Made by a program: the position numbers and the translations under genes. A stretch of 64,000 nucleotides of DNA. It comes from an uncultured Acetatifactor sp. GTDB lineage: Bacteria; Bacillota; Clostridia; Lachnospirales; Lachnospiraceae. Positions 16,280 to 24,398 of this stretch are shown here, one piece after another (position 1 is the stretch's first letter; every line of letters starts with the position of its first letter). The notes under the pieces are model-generated. The model was not told the origin of the DNA, did no database searches, and worked only from the letters and a program-made list of their open reading frames with translations. The stretch covers positions 83,301 through 147,300 of the forward strand of contig CAJUFO010000003.1 of the NCBI GenBank assembly GCA_910585615.1, in the 5' to 3' direction.

Positions 16280-16876
16280 ATGAGCAGCAGAATAGAACAG
16301 TTGATTGATGAATTAGAGGAATATATCGAGAGCTGCAAGCCGAAATTCATGTCAAATTCCGAGATCATCGTGAATAAGGAAGAGATTGACGAATTGCTTC
16401 GTGAGCTGCGCATGCGCACCCCTGAGGAAATCAAGCGTTATCAGAAAATCATCAGCAACAAGGAGGCCATCCTGAACGACGCCAGGGCCAAGGCCCAGGC
16501 GCTGATAGACGAGGCCACGGTGCACACCAATGAGCTGATCAGCGAGCATGAAATCATGCAGCAGGCCTACGCCCAGGCCAACGGGATTGTGGCCACCGCC
16601 GCCAATCAGGCCAGGGAGATCCTGGACAAGGCCACCATGGAGGCCAATGAACTGAGGACCCAGGCCTCCCAATATATGGAAAGCCGGCTGGTAGAGCTGG
16701 ATTCCATCACGTCCTCCGCCATCCAGTCCACCAATGCGGACTATGAACGGCTTCTGGGCTCTCTGGGCCAGTACCGGGATTTGATCCAGTCCAACCTCCG
16801 CTCCCTCCATCCCGTGGAGGATTTGGATTTGCACCTGGACGACCAGGAGGATGACGACAAGCTGGACGTGATGTGA
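16280..16876 (+). CDS. Coiled-coil protein of unknown function
   Basis: A 198-residue, highly charged, Ala/Glu/Gln-rich protein predicted to be almost entirely helical, with long heptad-like stretches from about residue 55 to 175 (AKAQALIDEATVHTNELI and similar). This resembles DivIVA C-terminal regions and V-type ATPase subunit-H-like annotations, but there is no DivIVA N-terminal motif and no membrane anchor. The C-terminus is very acidic (DLDLHLDDQEDDDK). The ATG at 16280 follows TAGGAGTGA; a GTG nine bases upstream is inside that ribosome site. Position after coaD and before a terminator suggests one operon. No function is claimed. Confidence 0.75.
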   Translation: MSSRIEQLIDELEEYIESCKPKFMSNSEIIVNKEEIDELLRELRMRTPEEIKRYQKIISNKEAILNDARAKAQALIDEATVHTNELISEHEIMQQAYAQANGIVATAANQAREILDKATMEANELRTQASQYMESRLVELDSITSSAIQSTNADYERLLGSLGQYRDLIQSNLRSLHPVEDLDLHLDDQEDDDKLDVM

Positions 16877-16885
16877 GATTGTTCC

Positions 16886-16932
16886 AGAACCAGTTCCGCG
16901 CGGAAGAAGGACATTCCAAGGGAACTGGTTCT
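16886..16932 (+). terminator. Hairpin after the coaD operon
   Basis: AGAACCAGTTCC and GGAACTGGTTCT form a perfect 12-bp stem with a 23-nt loop that itself contains GGAAGAAGGACATTCC, a degraded copy of the dispersed repeat. The following T run is short, so termination strength is uncertain. Confidence 0.6.
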
Positions 16933-16981
16933 TTCCTGTATGGGGCTTTCATGGGGCCATCCCGCATCCGGACGCGTAGGT

Positions 16982-17968
16982 TCAGCGCAGGAAAGACCCG
17001 GGCAGGAGCAGGAACCAGCCCAGATAGAACAATCCGCACAGCAAGGTCAGCACCACCTTGTGCAGGATATAATCGCTGATGGACAGATCCGAATCGCCGA
17101 TGCAGCTATAGGTCTGGGCAATGCAGGACAGTCCGCCGAAGGAGAGCGCCAACAGGCTGTAAAGAGGGAAGGCGTCCCCCAAAAGCTTCAGGCCCCCTGT
17201 GATTTCGAGCAATGGGGACAGAGGGGCTACGGGACGGCCGAAGAGCAGGTGGGGGATCAGGTTCAACAGGTTGAACAGGATCATGTATCCCCCCAGGGAG
17301 AGCATGCTCCGCACCGAGGCCTGGACGGAGCCGTCCACAGCTTCCAGAAGCTTTTCCCAGAAGCGGGCGGCGGAACGGCTTTCGGCTAAGCCGCTCTTGT
17401 CCTCACAGGCCACAAGGGCGGCAGGGCGGCCTCCCTCCTCCCCCGACAGGGGGAGATTCTTCCCGGGCAGAGGGATGTCGCGGAAACGTGTATACCGCAG
17501 CGCCATGCCGTACAGCAGAGGAATCCCGTACATGCCGAAGAGGTAGGGCCATACCAGCCTCCTGCCCAGAAGGGGCAGCACGAAGCTGCAGAAATACACA
17601 GGGCCGATGTTGTTGCAGAAGGCCAGGAGATATTCCGCCTCCCTTCTGTCGATCATCTGCCGCTGATACAGATCGTCCACCACTCTCGCCCCCATGGGAA
17701 AGCCGCACAGGAACCCCATGAGCATGGCGTAGCAAACGTTCTTCCGAACTTTTGCCAGCGGTTTAACGACCGGATAGATCAGCATGGCAGCCCTGTCCGT
17801 CAGCTTCATGCGCACCATGATGCCGGAGAGCATCATGAAGGGCAGGAGGGACGGAATCATTTTCTCGAACCACAGATTCAGCCCCATGGCGGCATAGGAG
17901 AGGCCGAGCTGGGAATTGGTCAGGATACAGCCCAGCAGCAGAAGGAATATTACGGTGAGCAGTCTCAT
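16982..17968 (-). CDS. YlbJ-like sporulation integral membrane protein (Gate domain)
   Basis: Polytopic membrane protein of 328 residues with about eight hydrophobic segments and two nucleoside-recognition (Gate) halves; each has the hallmark of a polar pore motif, seen as LMGFLCGFPMGARVVDDLY near residue 84 and LSFGGLSCIAQTYSCIG near residue 275. YlbJ is a Bacillus sporulation protein made in the mother cell and encoded next to coaD, and the same neighbours occur here with the gene inverted. The transported or sensed molecule is not known. The hydrophilic loop around residues 168-200 is the main divergence between the two halves. Confidence 0.85.
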   Translation of the reverse strand: MRLLTVIFLLLLGCILTNSQLGLSYAAMGLNLWFEKMIPSLLPFMMLSGIMVRMKLTDRAAMLIYPVVKPLAKVRKNVCYAMLMGFLCGFPMGARVVDDLYQRQMIDRREAEYLLAFCNNIGPVYFCSFVLPLLGRRLVWPYLFGMYGIPLLYGMALRYTRFRDIPLPGKNLPLSGEEGGRPAALVACEDKSGLAESRSAARFWEKLLEAVDGSVQASVRSMLSLGGYMILFNLLNLIPHLLFGRPVAPLSPLLEITGGLKLLGDAFPLYSLLALSFGGLSCIAQTYSCIGDSDLSISDYILHKVVLTLLCGLFYLGWFLLLPGSFLR

Positions 17969-18058
17969 AGGGGGAGGCTCCTTATTCTATCAAGATACTA
18001 TATGTGCAAAGAAAGCGGGACATTCCAGGGTCCCCATATAATCATATCAGGGGAGGGC

Positions 18059-18811
18059 ATGGATTTGCGCCTTGACAGATTTCTGTGCGAATTGAACATA
18101 GGCACCCGGAGCCAGGTGAAGGCCTTCATCCGGCAGGGAATCGTGGCCGTGGGCGGCATCCCGGCCAAGGATCCGAATCAGAGGATAGACGAGCTCTCGG
18201 ACAGGGTCACCTTTCGGGGAATGCCTCTGGAATACCGCAGATATGTCTACTATATGATGAATAAGCCGGAGGGCGTGGTATCCGCCACCAGGGATAATGT
18301 CTCCAGGACCGTGGTGTCCCTTCTGGGGAAGGACGCCCGGGAGGACATCTTTCCGGTGGGCAGGCTGGACAAGGATGTGACGGGATTCCTGCTCCTGACC
18401 AATGACGGGGATCTGGCCCACAGGCTGCTGGCTCCCAGGAGGCATGTGGACAAGACCTACCTTGCGGTCCTGGCCCACAGCCTGGGGCAGCCGGAGATTC
18501 GGAGGCTGGAGGCAGGGGTGGACATCGGCGAGGAGCGGCCCACATTGCCGGCCAGGGTGGAGCTGCTGACAGAGGACGATGGGCGCAAGGAGGACAAAAC
18601 TATCCGGGAGAACAAAGTTCTCCTTACCCTGCATGAGGGGAAGTTCCATCAGGTGAAGCGGATGCTGCAGGCAGTGGGCAATGAGGTAGTCGGCCTGCAG
18701 CGTGTGGCGTTCGGCGGCCTTCGGCTGGATCCGGAGCTGGAGCCGGGAGAATACAGGGAGTTGACAGAGGAGGAGCTTGCGATCCTGCGGGAGAGCTGTA
18801 TGGAGGTTTGA
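18059..18811 (+). CDS. Pseudouridine synthase, RsuA/RluB/RluE/RluF family
   Basis: RNA pseudouridine synthase of 250 residues. An S4 RNA-binding domain (about 2-50, starting DLRLDRFLCELNIGTRSQVK) is followed by the catalytic domain. The catalytic aspartate is Asp104 in VGRLDKDVTGFLLLTNDG. The MNKPEGVVSAT segment near residue 67 is also typical. The exact rRNA site cannot be assigned; RluF- and RsuA-like enzymes both fit. The ATG at 18059 follows GGGGAGGGC. It ends 3 bp before the HAD gene, so the two are co-transcribed. Confidence 0.9.
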   Translation: MDLRLDRFLCELNIGTRSQVKAFIRQGIVAVGGIPAKDPNQRIDELSDRVTFRGMPLEYRRYVYYMMNKPEGVVSATRDNVSRTVVSLLGKDAREDIFPVGRLDKDVTGFLLLTNDGDLAHRLLAPRRHVDKTYLAVLAHSLGQPEIRRLEAGVDIGEERPTLPARVELLTEDDGRKEDKTIRENKVLLTLHEGKFHQVKRMLQAVGNEVVGLQRVAFGGLRLDPELEPGEYRELTEEELAILRESCMEV

Positions 18812-18814
18812 CAG

Positions 18815-19474
18815 ATGTTGCACGAAATGATGCATGATATCGATGCGGTGATATTCGACATGGACGGTTCCCTGGTGGACTCCATGTGGATGTGGCGGGC
18901 CATCGACATCGAATATCTGGGGCGGTACGGCATCGCCCTGCCGGAGGACCTGCAGACGAAGATAGAGGGCATGAGCTTCGGCGAGACCGCCCGCTATTTC
19001 AAGGAGCATTTCCCCATACCGGAATCCCAGGAGGAGATCATGGAGGAGTGGAACCGGATGGCCTGGGATAAGTACATGTATGAGGTGCCCCTGAAAAAGG
19101 GCATACCGGAATTCCTGGCCGGGTGCAGGGACTCAGGGATCAAGCTGGGCATCGCCACCAGCAATTCCAGGGTGCTGGTGGAGAACGTGGCCGGGGTACA
19201 TAATCTCCGGGACTATTTCTCCTGTATCATGACCGGCACCGATGTGGAGCGCGGAAAGCCCAGCCCGGATATCTATCTGACCGTGGCGGAGGGGCTTGGG
19301 GTATCCCCGGAGCGCTGCCTGGTGTTCGAGGACATCACGGCGGGAATCCTGGCCGGAAAGAATGCGGGCATGCGGGTCTGTGCCGTGGAGGACGACTATT
19401 CCGCCCAGTTCAGGGAGCTGAAAAAAGAGCTGGCCGATTATTATATCGAAGATTATACAGGCCTTTTCGTATGA
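18815..19474 (+). CDS. HAD-family phosphatase (beta-phosphoglucomutase-like)
   Basis: Haloacid-dehalogenase superfamily hydrolase of 219 residues. Motif I is FDMDGSLVDS near residue 13, with the two catalytic aspartates; motif II is IATSNS near residue 112; motif III/IV are GKPSPDIY and VFEDITAGI. The helical cap between motifs I and II places it in the subgroup that includes beta-phosphoglucomutase and phosphoglycolate phosphatase. The substrate cannot be chosen. GGAGG lies 8 bp before the ATG, inside the end of the upstream gene. Confidence 0.88.
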   Translation: MLHEMMHDIDAVIFDMDGSLVDSMWMWRAIDIEYLGRYGIALPEDLQTKIEGMSFGETARYFKEHFPIPESQEEIMEEWNRMAWDKYMYEVPLKKGIPEFLAGCRDSGIKLGIATSNSRVLVENVAGVHNLRDYFSCIMTGTDVERGKPSPDIYLTVAEGLGVSPERCLVFEDITAGILAGKNAGMRVCAVEDDYSAQFRELKKELADYYIEDYTGLFV

Positions 19475-19529
19475 AGGATCCCTCTTTCGTATACAATGGC
19501 CTATAGGATATGATAGGAAGGAATCGCGT

Positions 19530-20303
19530 ATGAACATCATCATCATTACAGGGGCATCCTCCGGCATCGGCCGGGAATTCGCGCGTCAGATGGACGGGTA
19601 TTTCGACAGGACAGACGAATTCTGGCTGGTGGCCAGAAACCGCCACAGGCTGGAGGAGCTTGCAGGAACCATGCGGCACAATACAAGGATATTCGCCATG
19701 GACATCACCCGGGAGGAATCCCTGGAGGCCCTGGAGGAAGCCGCTTTCCGGCACAATGCCGTAGTACGGATGCTCATCAATTGTGCGGGCTATGGCATCA
19801 TGGGGAGCTTCTGCGAGCAGGACTGCGGCCTGGAGACAGGGATGATCCGCCTGAACTGCGAGGCCCTGACAGAGTTGACCCATCGCCTGATTCCTTACAT
19901 GAGGTGGGGCAGCCGCATCATCCAGCTCTCCTCCAGCGCAGCATTTCTGCCCCAGCCGGGCTTCGCAGTATACGCGGCCACAAAGGCCTATGTGCTGAAC
20001 TTCTCCAGGGCGCTGGGAGAGGAGCTGAAGAATGCCGGCATCTATGTGACCAGCGTCTGCCCGGGGCCTGTGGACACGCCCTTTTTCGACATCGCGGAGG
20101 CCACGGGCTCCACGCTTGCAGTGAAAAAATATACCATGGTGGACGCGGAGAGGGTGGTGGCCCTTGCCCTGCGGGATTCCTACCGCAGACGCCCTGTATC
20201 CGTGTGCAGCCTGCCGATCCGGGCGTTCCGGACGCTGACAAAGCTTGCGCCCCACGGCATCCTCCTGCGGGCCATGGAACAAATGAAGAAGAAAGGACTG
20301 TGA
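19530..20303 (+). CDS. Short-chain dehydrogenase/reductase
   Basis: NAD(P)-dependent oxidoreductase of the classical SDR family, 257 residues. The cofactor motif TGASSGIG is at 7-14, the NCAGYG segment near residue 88 corresponds to NNAG, and the catalytic triad is Ser-Tyr-Lys with QLSSSAAFLPQPGFAVYAATK holding Ser and the YAATK pair. The C-terminal tail is hydrophobic and basic, as in family members that act on lipids, but the substrate is unknown. An AGGAAGG ribosome site precedes it; it stops 5 bp before the next gene. Confidence 0.88.
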   Translation: MNIIIITGASSGIGREFARQMDGYFDRTDEFWLVARNRHRLEELAGTMRHNTRIFAMDITREESLEALEEAAFRHNAVVRMLINCAGYGIMGSFCEQDCGLETGMIRLNCEALTELTHRLIPYMRWGSRIIQLSSSAAFLPQPGFAVYAATKAYVLNFSRALGEELKNAGIYVTSVCPGPVDTPFFDIAEATGSTLAVKKYTMVDAERVVALALRDSYRRRPVSVCSLPIRAFRTLTKLAPHGILLRAMEQMKKKGL

Positions 20304-20308
20304 GACCC

Positions 20309-20896
20309 ATGGAACTGAGACGATTCTTCACCACGGACAGCGTGAAGGGAACCAGAAATTACCTGAACACCCAGAAAAAATATGAGATCGTCCGCACGAT
20401 TCTCTATTTCGCCATCTCGCTTTCCCTGTTCGCGGCGGGTTATATCCAGACAGGGCGGCGGGCCAACCTGCTCAGCATCGTGGCCGTATTGGGCTGCCTT
20501 CCCGCCAGCAAAAGCGCGGTAGGGGCCATCATGTTCCTGCGGTTCCGAAGCTGCGCCGAGGAGACTTCCGCGGAAATAGAGCGGCATACCCAAGGCCTGG
20601 TCTGCCTGTACGACATGGTGTTCACCTCCTATAAGAAGAATTATGTAGTAAGCCATATGGCGGTCTGCGGCAACACCGTGTGCGGCTACGCGGAGGGGGA
20701 GGGGGCTTTCGGGGAAGCTGATTTCTACAGGCATATCGGCGATATCCTGAAAGCGGACGGACATAAGAACGTCACTGTGAAGATATTTACGAACCTGACG
20801 AAATACACAGAGCGGCTGGATCAGATGAAAAGGCCGGAACCAGAGGACGGACTGACCCGGTCAGTCGTTGCGACTTTGAAGAGCGTGGCGCTATAG
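20309..20896 (+). CDS. Conserved membrane-associated protein of unknown function
   Basis: A 195-residue protein with two neighbouring hydrophobic segments (about residues 31-47 and 53-76) near the N-terminus and a soluble C-terminal domain that looks like a small restriction-nuclease-like or ferredoxin-like fold without recognisable catalytic residues. There is no signal peptide. It begins 5 bp after the SDR stop codon with only a weak ribosome site, so translation may depend on the upstream gene. I do not recognise the family; it appears to be one of many Clostridia-specific proteins. Confidence 0.65.
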   Translation: MELRRFFTTDSVKGTRNYLNTQKKYEIVRTILYFAISLSLFAAGYIQTGRRANLLSIVAVLGCLPASKSAVGAIMFLRFRSCAEETSAEIERHTQGLVCLYDMVFTSYKKNYVVSHMAVCGNTVCGYAEGEGAFGEADFYRHIGDILKADGHKNVTVKIFTNLTKYTERLDQMKRPEPEDGLTRSVVATLKSVAL

Positions 20897-20933
20897 AGGG
20901 ACAACAGGAATACCAGAACAGGAGAATACGGCT

Positions 20934-21260
20934 ATGGCAGATTTCGGCTTTCAGGAAATGCAGGAGATACAGCGGCAGCTTCAGGAGAAGTACAAGGACA
21001 AATGGAATCCCCTGTCGCCGGAGCAGGGGAAGGATCAGTTGATGTGGATGATGATAGAGGTGGGGGAAGCCGCCGACATCATGAAAAAGGAGGGCGTCCG
21101 CAAAATCATGGAGGATGCCGGCACCCGGGCGCATTTCATCGAGGAAATGGTGGATATCATGATGTACTACAACGATGTCCTGCTCAGCTACGGCATCTCC
21201 GTGGAGGAATTCAGGAGCATCTATCTGGAAAAGCACCGGCGGAACATGAAGCGCTGGTAA
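20934..21260 (+). CDS. MazG-like nucleotide pyrophosphohydrolase
   Basis: All-alpha NTP pyrophosphohydrolase of 108 residues. The metal-binding EExxD-type pattern appears as MMIEVGEAADIMKK near residue 39 and as FIEEMVDIMMYYNDVL near residue 67, which together form the usual helix pair. Such enzymes hydrolyse non-canonical nucleoside triphosphates to monophosphates. This is the single-domain form, shorter than full MazG. The substrate is not predictable. It lies 29 bp before the following pseudouridine synthase gene. Confidence 0.82.
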   Translation: MADFGFQEMQEIQRQLQEKYKDKWNPLSPEQGKDQLMWMMIEVGEAADIMKKEGVRKIMEDAGTRAHFIEEMVDIMMYYNDVLLSYGISVEEFRSIYLEKHRRNMKRW

Positions 21261-21289
21261 GGAAAACCAATATATTTCCGGGAGGATAT

Positions 21290-22396
21290 ATGCAGTCAGT
21301 GACAATCGGAGCGAACCAGGCCGGACAGCGGCTGGACAAATTTCTACATAAATACCTGCCCCTTGCCGGAAGCGGATTCTTGTACAAGATGCTGCGCAAG
21401 AAGAACATCACCCTGAACGGAAAGAAGGCGGAAGGGCGGGAGATTCTCTCTGTGGGGGATCAGGTGTGCACCTTTTTTTCGGATGAGACCTTCGGGAAGT
21501 TCTCCGGCAGAGCCCCGGCGGGGGATTCGGATTCCGCCCCGGGGGGAAGCTCCGGCGGCAGAAATTCCGGCGGCAAGGCCCCTCTGCCCGCAGAGGAGAA
21601 GCGCCTGGGGGAATACTGGGCCGCTTATCGCAGGCTGCAGGGAATCACGGTGCTGTATGAGGACGGCGACTTCCTGATCATGAACAAGCCAATCGGCATC
21701 CTGACCCAGAAAGCGGCTCCCGGAGACGTAAGCCTGAACGAATGGATGATAGGCCGTCTGCTGTCCGGGGATCCCGCTTTTGCCGGGGAGCTTTCCACCT
21801 TCCGCCCCTCTGTCTGCAACCGGCTGGACAGGAACACCAGCGGCATCGTGCTGGGGGGGAAGAGCCTGGCCGGGCTGCAATACCTGAACAGGTGCATCAG
21901 GGAGCGCTCCCTGGGGAAATTCTACCGGACAATCTGTATAGGGGCGCTGGGGGAGGCGGCATCTGTCCGGGGGTATCTCTCCAAGGATTCCATGAGGAAC
22001 CAGGTGACGGTAGCCCGGACGGCGGAGGGCGGAGGCTCTGCCGAAAAGCCTGTCCCCGTCCACACGGCCTATGCCCCCATCGCCGTCACGGACCGCTATA
22101 CCCTGCTGGAGGTAGAGCTGATAACCGGGAAAAGCCACCAGATACGCGCCCATCTGGCCAGCATCGGCCATCCTCTGATAGGGGATGCCAAATACGGCCT
22201 GGAGGGGGTGAACCGTGAGCTGCGCAGGCGCTACGGCCTGTCCCACCAGCTGCTGCATGCCTGCCGGGTCACGTTCCCGGAGGTTCTGTCCGGCATGGGC
22301 AGCGCTCTCAGCGGCCGGACCTTTACTGCCCCCTGCCCGGAGCTGTTCGCCAGGCTGGAGCGGGAGCTGTTCCCCCAAAAAACCGAAAGCGATTAG
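21290..22396 (+). CDS. RluA-family pseudouridine synthase
   Basis: Large-subunit-type pseudouridine synthase of 368 residues. An S4 domain (about 11-65) is followed by an unusual Gly/Ser/Ala-rich spacer (about 72-105, containing GGSSGGRNSGG) and the catalytic domain, with Asp180 in VCNRLDRNTSGIVLGG. The GKSHQIRAHLASIGHPLIGD segment near residue 280 is the family's second landmark. A GGGAGGATAT ribosome site precedes the ATG at 21290. RluC is the closest well-known relative but the target is not assigned. The spacer probably arose by local expansion. Confidence 0.9.
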   Translation: MQSVTIGANQAGQRLDKFLHKYLPLAGSGFLYKMLRKKNITLNGKKAEGREILSVGDQVCTFFSDETFGKFSGRAPAGDSDSAPGGSSGGRNSGGKAPLPAEEKRLGEYWAAYRRLQGITVLYEDGDFLIMNKPIGILTQKAAPGDVSLNEWMIGRLLSGDPAFAGELSTFRPSVCNRLDRNTSGIVLGGKSLAGLQYLNRCIRERSLGKFYRTICIGALGEAASVRGYLSKDSMRNQVTVARTAEGGGSAEKPVPVHTAYAPIAVTDRYTLLEVELITGKSHQIRAHLASIGHPLIGDAKYGLEGVNRELRRRYGLSHQLLHACRVTFPEVLSGMGSALSGRTFTAPCPELFARLERELFPQKTESD

Positions 22397-22405
22397 GAAG
22401 AGCAT

Positions 22406-22939
22406 ATGGCTACATGGAATTCCCGGGGGCTGCGGGGCTCCACACTGGAGGATATGATCAACCGCACAAACGAAAAGTATGCGGACGCGGGCCTTGCCCT
22501 GATCCAGAAGGTGCCCACCCCCATCACTCCCATCCGGATAGACAAGGAGAGCCGGCAGATCACGCTGGCCTATTTCGAACAGAAGAGCACGGTTGACTAC
22601 ATCGGGGCGATACAAGGGCTTCCCGTCTGCTTCGACGCAAAGGAATGCGCGGCGGACACCTTTGCCCTGCAGAACATCCATGCGCATCAGGTAAGCTTCA
22701 TGGAGAAATTCGAGAAGCAGGGCGGGATTTCCTTTTTCCTGATCTATTATACCCACAAGGACATCTTCTATTATCTGCCCCTGCAGATGCTCCTGTTCTT
22801 CTGGAACCGGGCAAAGGAGGGCGGCAGGAAGAGCTTCCGGTACGAGGAGCTGAATCCGGAATATGTCCTGCCCCGCAAGCATGGAATCCTGGTCCCCTAT
22901 CTGGACATCCTTCAGAAAGACCTGGAGGACAGGGCTTGA
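22406..22939 (+). CDS. recU: Holliday junction resolvase RecU
   Basis: Structure-specific endonuclease of 177 residues that cuts four-way junctions during recombination and repair in Firmicutes. The family start GLRGSTLEDMINRTNEKYAD, the KVPTPITPIRID segment and the STVDYIGAIQG/FDAKE active site are all present. The metal-binding set corresponds to Asp64, Asp77 and Lys79; Bacillus RecU has Glu at the second position, so this is the conservative FDAK variant. The C-terminal half ends normally. The gene follows the pseudouridine synthase by 9 bp; its stop codon overlaps the next promoter. Confidence 0.93.
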   Translation: MATWNSRGLRGSTLEDMINRTNEKYADAGLALIQKVPTPITPIRIDKESRQITLAYFEQKSTVDYIGAIQGLPVCFDAKECAADTFALQNIHAHQVSFMEKFEKQGGISFFLIYYTHKDIFYYLPLQMLLFFWNRAKEGGRKSFRYEELNPEYVLPRKHGILVPYLDILQKDLEDRA

Positions 22940-22964
22940 CAGCGGCGGTGCCATCCGATATACT
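22936..22964 (+). promoter_or_regulatory. Strong promoter of the his operon
   Basis: Perfect TTGACA, 17-bp spacer, TATACT. It begins inside the recU stop codon and would start transcription near 22971, giving a leader of about 205 nt before hisZ. Confidence 0.8.
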
Positions 22965-22970
22965 AAGAGA

Positions 22971-23175
22971 GTTCGATGCATCGTCATGGTAACGGGGCAG
23001 TGCGTTAATACATTAAAGCGCGCCTGTCATAAAAGGCAGGCGCTTATTGACCGGGCCACATTGACCGAAATGGTCTTTCCGACCGGATTGGTCGGTAGGC
23101 CGGTATGACTCGAATTTCGGATGGGTATTTCAAATAGATTTCAATATAGATATGACAGAAAGGTACGGAAATCTC
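22971..23175 (+). promoter_or_regulatory. Long structured leader of hisZ
   Basis: The untranslated leader holds a GC hairpin (CGCCTG/CAGGCG near 23017-23042) and two tandem palindromes, GACC-GAAAT-GGTC (23063-23075) and GACC-GGATT-GGTC (23081-23093; extended CCGACC/GGTCGG). They are flanked by ACCGGGCC and GGCCGGT, which could close a three-way junction. No T-box consensus is present. It could be an RNA attenuator, or the palindromes could be protein operators with centres 18 bp apart. Confidence 0.5.
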
Positions 23176-24351
23176 ATGAGCCAGCGATTGTTGCATACGC
23201 CGGAGGGCGTCCGGGACATCTACGGAAAGGAATACGAAGAAAAGCTGTACGTGGAGAGTCGGCTGAGGGACTGTATCCGTCTCTACGGCTACAGGGACAT
23301 CCAGACGCCCACCTTTGAGTTCTTTGACGTATTCTCCAGAGAAATCGGCACTACGCCCAGCAGGGAATTGTACAAATTCTTCGACAAGGAGGGGAATACC
23401 CTGGTGCTCCGCCCGGACTTCACGCCCTCCATCGCCCGCTGCGCCGCGAAATATTTCGGCGAGGAGAGGCACCCCCTGCGCTTCAGCTACATAGGCAATA
23501 CCTTCATCAACACTTCCAATCTCCAGGGGAAGCTGAAGGAGGTGACCCAACTGGGAGCGGAGCTGATAGGCGATTCTTCCGTGGAGGCGGACGCGGAGAT
23601 CATATGCATTGTCATCCGGGCCCTTCTGCAGGCCGGGCTGAAGCGCTTTCAGGTAGCAATCGGCGATGCGGAATATTTCAAGGGCCTCTGCGAGGAAGCC
23701 GGGCTGGACGAGGACACGGAGCTGGATCTGCGCACCTTTATCTCGGGGAAGAACTATTTCGCGGCCCAGGAGCTTCTGGCGGAGAGGGCCGTGGCTGAGC
23801 CATATCGCGACAGGCTCTTAAAGGTGGCGGACATGTTCGGCGACATGGGTTCCCTGTCCCAGGCCGGGGCCATGGCGGAGAACGCCCGTTCCCTGGCTGC
23901 CATACGCCGCCTGGAGAAGCTTTATTCCCTGCTGCAGCTCTATGGCGTGGAGTCCTATGTGTCCTTCGACCTGGGTATGCTCAGCAAGTACCAGTATTAC
24001 ACAGGGATGGTCTTCAAGGCCTACACCTACGGCGTAGGGGAGGCCGTGGTGAAGGGCGGCAGATACGACAGGCTGCTGCTGCAGTTCGGCAAGGATGCCC
24101 CTGCGGTAGGGTTCGTCATCGTGGTGGACACCATCATGGAGGCCCTTTCCAGACAGGAGGCCCGGCTTCCCGCCGGGGATGGAATCCGGCGGATATCCTA
24201 CGGCCAGGGAGACTTTGCGGAAAGGCTGGCGGAGGCGCAGAAGCTGCGGGCGGAGGGAATCCCGGTGGAGCTGCTTCCCTTGGAAGGGGCGTGTTCCGGG
24301 GAGGAAGTAGATTCCGGGGAGGGCGCGCATGGAAGGGAGGCATTGCGATGA
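23176..24351 (+). CDS. hisZ: ATP phosphoribosyltransferase regulatory subunit HisZ
   Basis: Class II aminoacyl-tRNA-synthetase-like protein of 391 residues that lacks tRNA charging and instead activates the short HisG subunit in the first step of histidine synthesis. Histidyl-tRNA-synthetase-like motifs are visible: TPEGVRDIYGKEYE at 6-20, LRPDFTPSIAR near residue 78, and KGGRYDRLLLQFG near residue 289. The ATG at 23176 lies after an AAGG-containing purine run; an in-frame ATG at 23152 has none. The C-terminal tail (SGEEVDSGEGAHGRE) looks like decayed copies of the dispersed 18-bp repeat. It overlaps hisG by 4 bp. Confidence 0.92.
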   Translation: MSQRLLHTPEGVRDIYGKEYEEKLYVESRLRDCIRLYGYRDIQTPTFEFFDVFSREIGTTPSRELYKFFDKEGNTLVLRPDFTPSIARCAAKYFGEERHPLRFSYIGNTFINTSNLQGKLKEVTQLGAELIGDSSVEADAEIICIVIRALLQAGLKRFQVAIGDAEYFKGLCEEAGLDEDTELDLRTFISGKNYFAAQELLAERAVAEPYRDRLLKVADMFGDMGSLSQAGAMAENARSLAAIRRLEKLYSLLQLYGVESYVSFDLGMLSKYQYYTGMVFKAYTYGVGEAVVKGGRYDRLLLQFGKDAPAVGFVIVVDTIMEALSRQEARLPAGDGIRRISYGQGDFAERLAEAQKLRAEGIPVELLPLEGACSGEEVDSGEGAHGREALR

Positions 24352-24398
24352 AAATGGAAGAGAGGCATTCCATGGAAGAAACGCATTCCGTGGAAGAG
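24345..24398 (+). repeat. HSMEE repeat array at the hisZ/hisG junction
   Basis: Three 18-bp units: a degenerate one (24345-24362) containing the hisG start codon, AGGCATTCCATGGAAGAA (24363-24380) and ACGCATTCCGTGGAAGAG (24381-24398). Further decayed units may extend upstream into hisZ from about 24290. Confidence 0.85.

Noticed and set aside
22976..23008. Ten-codon frame with two His codons in the his leader
   Set aside because: Only two separated His codons, a weak ribosome site and no clear attenuator pair after it. Not convincing as a leader peptide, though it is mentioned as part of the leader finding.
22971..23175. T-box riboswitch for the his operon
   Set aside because: The conserved TGGNACCGCG-type T-box sequence is absent.
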